From the NCBI GenBank assembly GCA_032209605.1, contig JASFXZ010000001.1:13906256-13970255 (forward strand): a stretch of 64,000 nt of DNA. The letters run 5' to 3'. Made by a program: the position numbers and the translations under genes. Positions within the stretch are counted from its first letter, which is position 1. The number at the start of each line of letters is the position of its first letter. The DNA comes from Mactromeris polynyma (taxonomy: Eukaryota; Mollusca; Bivalvia; Venerida; Mactridae). Positions 60,077 to 64,000 of the stretch are shown piece after piece. Under the pieces are notes generated by a model. The model was not told the DNA's origin, made no database searches, and saw only the letters and a list, made by a program, of their open reading frames with translations.

Positions 60077-60146
60077 AGTACTTCTCTTATAGAGTTTCTA
60101 TAATTTCGTACTTGAAAATTAAGTTGACGTCTCAACCAAATGTTAC

Positions 60147-61166
60147 TTGGATTGCCTCCCTTCCCCGCGAAAATGACACCTGACAAACTGGTCAATAATC
60201 AATAATCGATACTGGCTCCATGCTTTAACCGAAAATACCCGAATTTAACGTCCCTTGATCATAACCATTAGCGACTAACTTAGCCACCCACTTTGCTTCG
60301 CCAGCATATTGAAATTGCCGAGGGCAATATTTTGACTTTCTATTATTATAGGACAACAATGACTTGAACGTGATATTAAAAATAAATCTTCAATCACGGC
60401 AACAACTAAAATTTCAATGGAAACAGAAAATGTGTTGCTTCTTCGTAAAAATGAATACTACATTTGGTATACTAATATAAATAACTCGAGCAGATTATCT
60501 GACTATTGTTTATTTAAACATGATTTTGTTATGGAAAAGTATCTTAATATTAATATTGATCAGAAATATCTAATTGTCCTTTCAAAATTTCGACTATACT
60601 CAAATAACCTAACAATAGAGACTGGCAGATATAATAATTTAGAAAGACAACATCGTATATGCCCACAATGTAATATGCAAGTTATAGAAAATCAGTATCA
60701 TTATTTGTTAGTATGTCCTAAATATAGACAATTAAGATTAAAATTCTTCCAACCATATTTTCGTAATTGGCCAACTATCAAAAAATTTGAAATTCTTATG
60801 TCCACAAAATCAATCAAATTAATAGGTAACTTAGCAACATTTTTATTTTTCGCTTTTAAAGAAAGAAATTAGAACTATAAATACGTTGAAAATACTGTTA
60901 ATACATGTACTTACTTCCAAATATGAAATCTTGTTCTTGAACAAAAACTTTTTCACCACTTATACATGTACATTTGTTTATTTGTTTGTTTGGCTATATT
61001 TATGTAATATTTTATGCCAATAAACTATATGTTATGTTATGTTATGTTATGTTTAAATTTACGTATGAAAATAATTTCCCTCTTTAATCTATTGATCAAC
61101 ACTGGTAGAGCAGGAAACTTGATATCGATTTTCAGGGTCATTTACAAGGGAGACAATCCACTGCGA
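60147..61166 (+). mobile_element. Retroelement fragment with inverted CTCCC ends
   Basis: Begins TTGGATTGCCTCCCTT and ends AAGGGAGACAATCCA, which are inverted copies. The first 290 bp recur at 30670-30890. Contains the ORF 60417-60872 and a (TTATG)n tail at 61027-61051. The inverted ends may come from two flanking copies of a short repeat rather than true termini. Confidence 0.5.
60417..60872 (+). pseudogene. LINE C-terminal fragment with zinc-knuckle motif
   Basis: 151 codons: NNLERQHRICPQCNMQVIEN then QYHYLLVCPKYRQLR, a C-x2-C-H-C pattern as found after the RT domain of CR1/Jockey-type LINEs. It is followed by a polyadenylation-like region and a (TTATG)n microsatellite, typical of LINE 3' ends. 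No RT domain is present in the fragment. A different family from the LINE at 57699. Confidence 0.68.
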
Positions 61167-61214
61167 TAAGCCACCTAAAAGGCATGGAAAGCTGCGTATG
61201 AATGCATTTATAAA

Positions 61215-61309
61215 TAAGTGGTAACACGAATCTTAAGTGAAATTCGCGAATTTGACTTATTAAGTAACATAATAAGTTGTCAACTAGATAAGATTCGTGT
61301 TACCACTTA
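61215..61309. repeat. Perfect 21-bp inverted repeat (MITE end or cruciform)
   Basis: TAAGTGGTAACACGAATCTT then A (61215-61235) is exactly inverted at 61289-61309. A related AAGTGGTTAACACGAA occurs at about 61449, and similar words occur in the 53-bp array region. Confidence 0.85.
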
Positions 61310-62099
61310 AAATCTAGTGTAATACAATATAAAAAGGTAAGAGGTGGCAGTTCTGGGCACTTTCAAGCCTGTTTCTAGTTTTATGATATTTATCTTACCG
61401 AAAATGTATCACGAATATTAACTAGATAGCTAGATAATTATCGTAATAATTAAGTGGTTAACACGAAACAATTCGCGAACGCTATCATGCTAACTGGTGG
61501 CAGTAATATGCCACCATTGTATCCCCCTCTGTATTTGTCAAAAAACAAGTAGTTTGTTATACCATAGAACTAAAAAAAAATCTTTTTAACTAAATTTAAC
61601 ATTTTTACAAGATTTGCCTGTTAGTAATATGTTAAAACAAAATAGTTTAATCGGTTATACAATGTATTGGTTCTTATAATGGATGTTTCAGCCTGTGTAA
61701 CAACAATACTGGAAGAAGCCCATTCACAAATTTACGTCCAGATGAGCCAGGTACATCCTTAAACATACCTCGTATACCTTGTATTTTAATGCTTTTTGGT
61801 AATTTATTAATATGATATCAAAATAATGAGTTATGACACGTTCAAGTTATGTTGAGAAGACACTCAAGTTAAATAACCGGGATACGTGAAAATGTGTTCC
61901 TCAATCAATAAAAACTGACTTGATAACAGCTACTTCAATATTGCATAAAATTATAGTTTAAATCCGGGCCCGATATTTTATCTGTTACTCAACGCACTGC
62001 ACTCAACTCTCAAAATTTATTCTGCTGAGATTAGGCTAGAATGCATCGTCACGTTACAACAATATATTTATCACAAATACATTATTGGCTATTGTTACG

Positions 62100-63775
62100 T
62101 TGTTACGTTGTTACGTTAAACAATATGTTTATAATAAAATACACTACTGTCTGTTGTTACCAAATACACTATTGGATGTTGATACGTTACAACAATCTGT
62201 TTATTATGAAATACACTTTTGTCTGTTGTTACCAAATACACTATTGGATGTTGATACGTTACAACAATCTGTTTATTATGAAATACACTTTTGTCTGTTG
62301 TTACGTAATACACTATTGGATGTTGTTACCAAATACACTATTGGATGTTGATACGTTACAACAATCTGTTTATTATGAAATACACTTTTGTCTGTTGTTA
62401 CCAAATACACTATTGAATGTTGTTACCAAATACACTATTGGATGTTGTTACCAAATACACTATTGTCTGTTGTTACCAAATACACTATTGGATGTTGTTA
62501 CCAAATACACTATTGGATGTTGATACGTTACAACAATCTGTTTATTATGAAATACACTTTTGTCTGTTGTTACCAAATACACTATTGGATGTTGTTACCA
62601 AATACACTTTTGGATGTTGATACGTTACAACAATCTGTTTATTATGAAATACACTTTTGTCTGTTGTTACCAAATACACTATTGGATGTTGATACGTTAC
62701 AACAATCTGTTTATTATGAAATACACTTTTGTCTGTTGTTACCAAATACACTATTGGATGTTGTTACCAAATACACTATTGGATGTTGATACGTTACAAC
62801 AATCTGTTTATTATGAAATACACCATTGTCTGTTGTTACCAAATACACTATTGGATGTTGATACGTTACAACAATCTGTTTATTATGAAATACACCATTG
62901 TCTGTTGTTACCAATACACTATTGGATGTTGATACGTTACAACAATCTGTTTATTATGAAATACACTTTTGTCTGTTGTTACCAAATACACTATTGGATG
63001 TTGATACATTACAACAATCTGTTTATTATGAAATACACTTTTGTCTGTTGTTACCAAATACACTATTGTCTGTTGTTACCAAATACACTATTGGATGTTA
63101 ATACGTTACAACAATCTGTTTATTATGAAATACACTTTTGTCTGTTGTTACCAAATACACTATTGTCTGTTGTTACCAAATACACTATTGGATGTTGATA
63201 CGTTACAACAATCTGTTTATTATGAAATACACTATTGTCTGTTGTTACCAAATACACTATTGGATGTTGATACGTTACAACAATCTGTTTATTATGAAAT
63301 ACACTATTGTCTGTTGTTACCAAATACACTATTGGATGTTGATACGTTACAACAATCTGTTTATTATGAAATTCACTATTGTCTGTTGTTACCAAATACA
63401 CTATTGGATGTTGATACGTTACAACAATCTGTTTATTATGAAATACACTTTTGTCTGTTGTTACCAAATACACTATTGGATGTTGATACGTTACAACAAT
63501 CTGTTTATTATGAAATACACTTTTGTCTGTTGTTACCAAATACACTATTGGATGTTGATACGTTACAACAATCTGTTTATAATAAAATACACTTTTGTCT
63601 GTTGTTACCAAATACACTATTGGATGTTGATACGTTACAACAATCTGTTTATTATGAAATACACTTTTGTCTGTTGTTACCAAATACACTATTGTCTGTT
63701 GTTACCAAATACACTATTGGATGTTGATACGTTACAACAATCTGTTTATTATGAAATACACTATTGGCTGTTTTA
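62100..63775. repeat. Composite 72-bp / 25-bp satellite
   Basis: The 72-bp unit (TTGGATGTTGATACGTTACA then ACAATCTGTTTATTATGAAA and TACACTTTTGTCTG...) is interspersed with 25-bp units (CCAAATACACTATTGGATGT then TGTTA). The 72-bp unit contains one 25-bp unit, so it looks like the 25-bp unit plus a 47-bp insertion. Order is irregular. 72 is divisible by 3, giving false ORFs on both strands. Confidence 0.94.
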
Positions 63776-64000
63776 ACAAAATACACTATTGGTTGTTTTA
63801 ACAAAATACACTATTGGTTGTTTTAACAAAATACACTATTGGTTGTTTTAACAAAATACACTATTGGCTGTTTTAACAAGATACACTATTGGTTGTTTTA
63901 ACAAAATACACTATTGGTTGTTTTAACAAAATACACTATTGGTTGTTTTAACAAAATACACTATTGGTTGTTTTAACAAAATACACTATTGGTTGTTTTA
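63753..64000. repeat. 25-bp array continuing off the window
   Basis: About nine units of TTTTAACAAAATACACTATT then GGTTG, related to the adjoining 25-bp unit (ACACTATTGG shared) but with a different second half. It runs to the last base of the window. Confidence 0.94.

Noticed and set aside
62041..63776. ORFs of 60-228 codons on both strands
   Set aside because: Composite satellite; no conserved domain.

Overview
The window is invertebrate nuclear DNA, most likely from a bivalve mollusc. It is AT-rich and intron-rich, and full of tandem repeats. It also carries tRNA-like SINE copies, short TIR elements beginning CAGTAAAACCTC, PIF/Harbinger and Tc1-type remnants and LINE fragments. Nothing prokaryotic is visible. 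The species cannot be fixed from sequence alone.

The host coding content is a head-to-tail cluster of three paralogous genes, all on the minus strand. I call them A (18887 down to beyond base 1, 3' end off the window), B (42618-22477, complete) and C (57264-48943, 5' exon off the window). Exons were joined by hand. Every junction used has AG/GT signals and reading phase is continuous throughout. Each gene encodes a GAREM-like adaptor (GRB2-associated regulator of MAPK): an N-terminal CABIT domain, a variable linker with SH3-ligand proline motifs and tyrosine motifs, and a C-terminal SAM domain. The exon grammar is conserved: intron 1 is phase 2, every linker exon is phase 1-1, and a 20-23 bp microexon comes just before a phase-0 SAM exon. 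Linker exons differ in number and size between the paralogs. A and C resemble each other more than either resembles B.

Layout. 1-18887 is gene A. Its introns hold a 3.55 kb 24-bp satellite, a 4 kb TIR DNA transposon with a broken ORF, a 33-bp array carrying GGGAAATTTCCC palindromes, and several MITEs. 19656-21531 is an intergenic 25-bp satellite of about 75 units. 22477-42618 is gene B, with a Tc1 remnant, a Harbinger element nested inside a Harbinger-type MITE, SINEs, foldbacks, and a TA-flanked MITE whose inside has become a 17-bp minisatellite. 42619-48942 is intergenic. 48943-57264 is gene C, with 53-bp and 56-bp arrays. 57300-64000 lies upstream of exon 2 of gene C and has a LINE reverse transcriptase fragment, foldbacks, a second LINE tail and a 72/25-bp composite array running off the window end.

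Most long open frames here are artefacts of satellites. Their units are stop-free in several frames, and some have lengths divisible by three. They should not be annotated as proteins.
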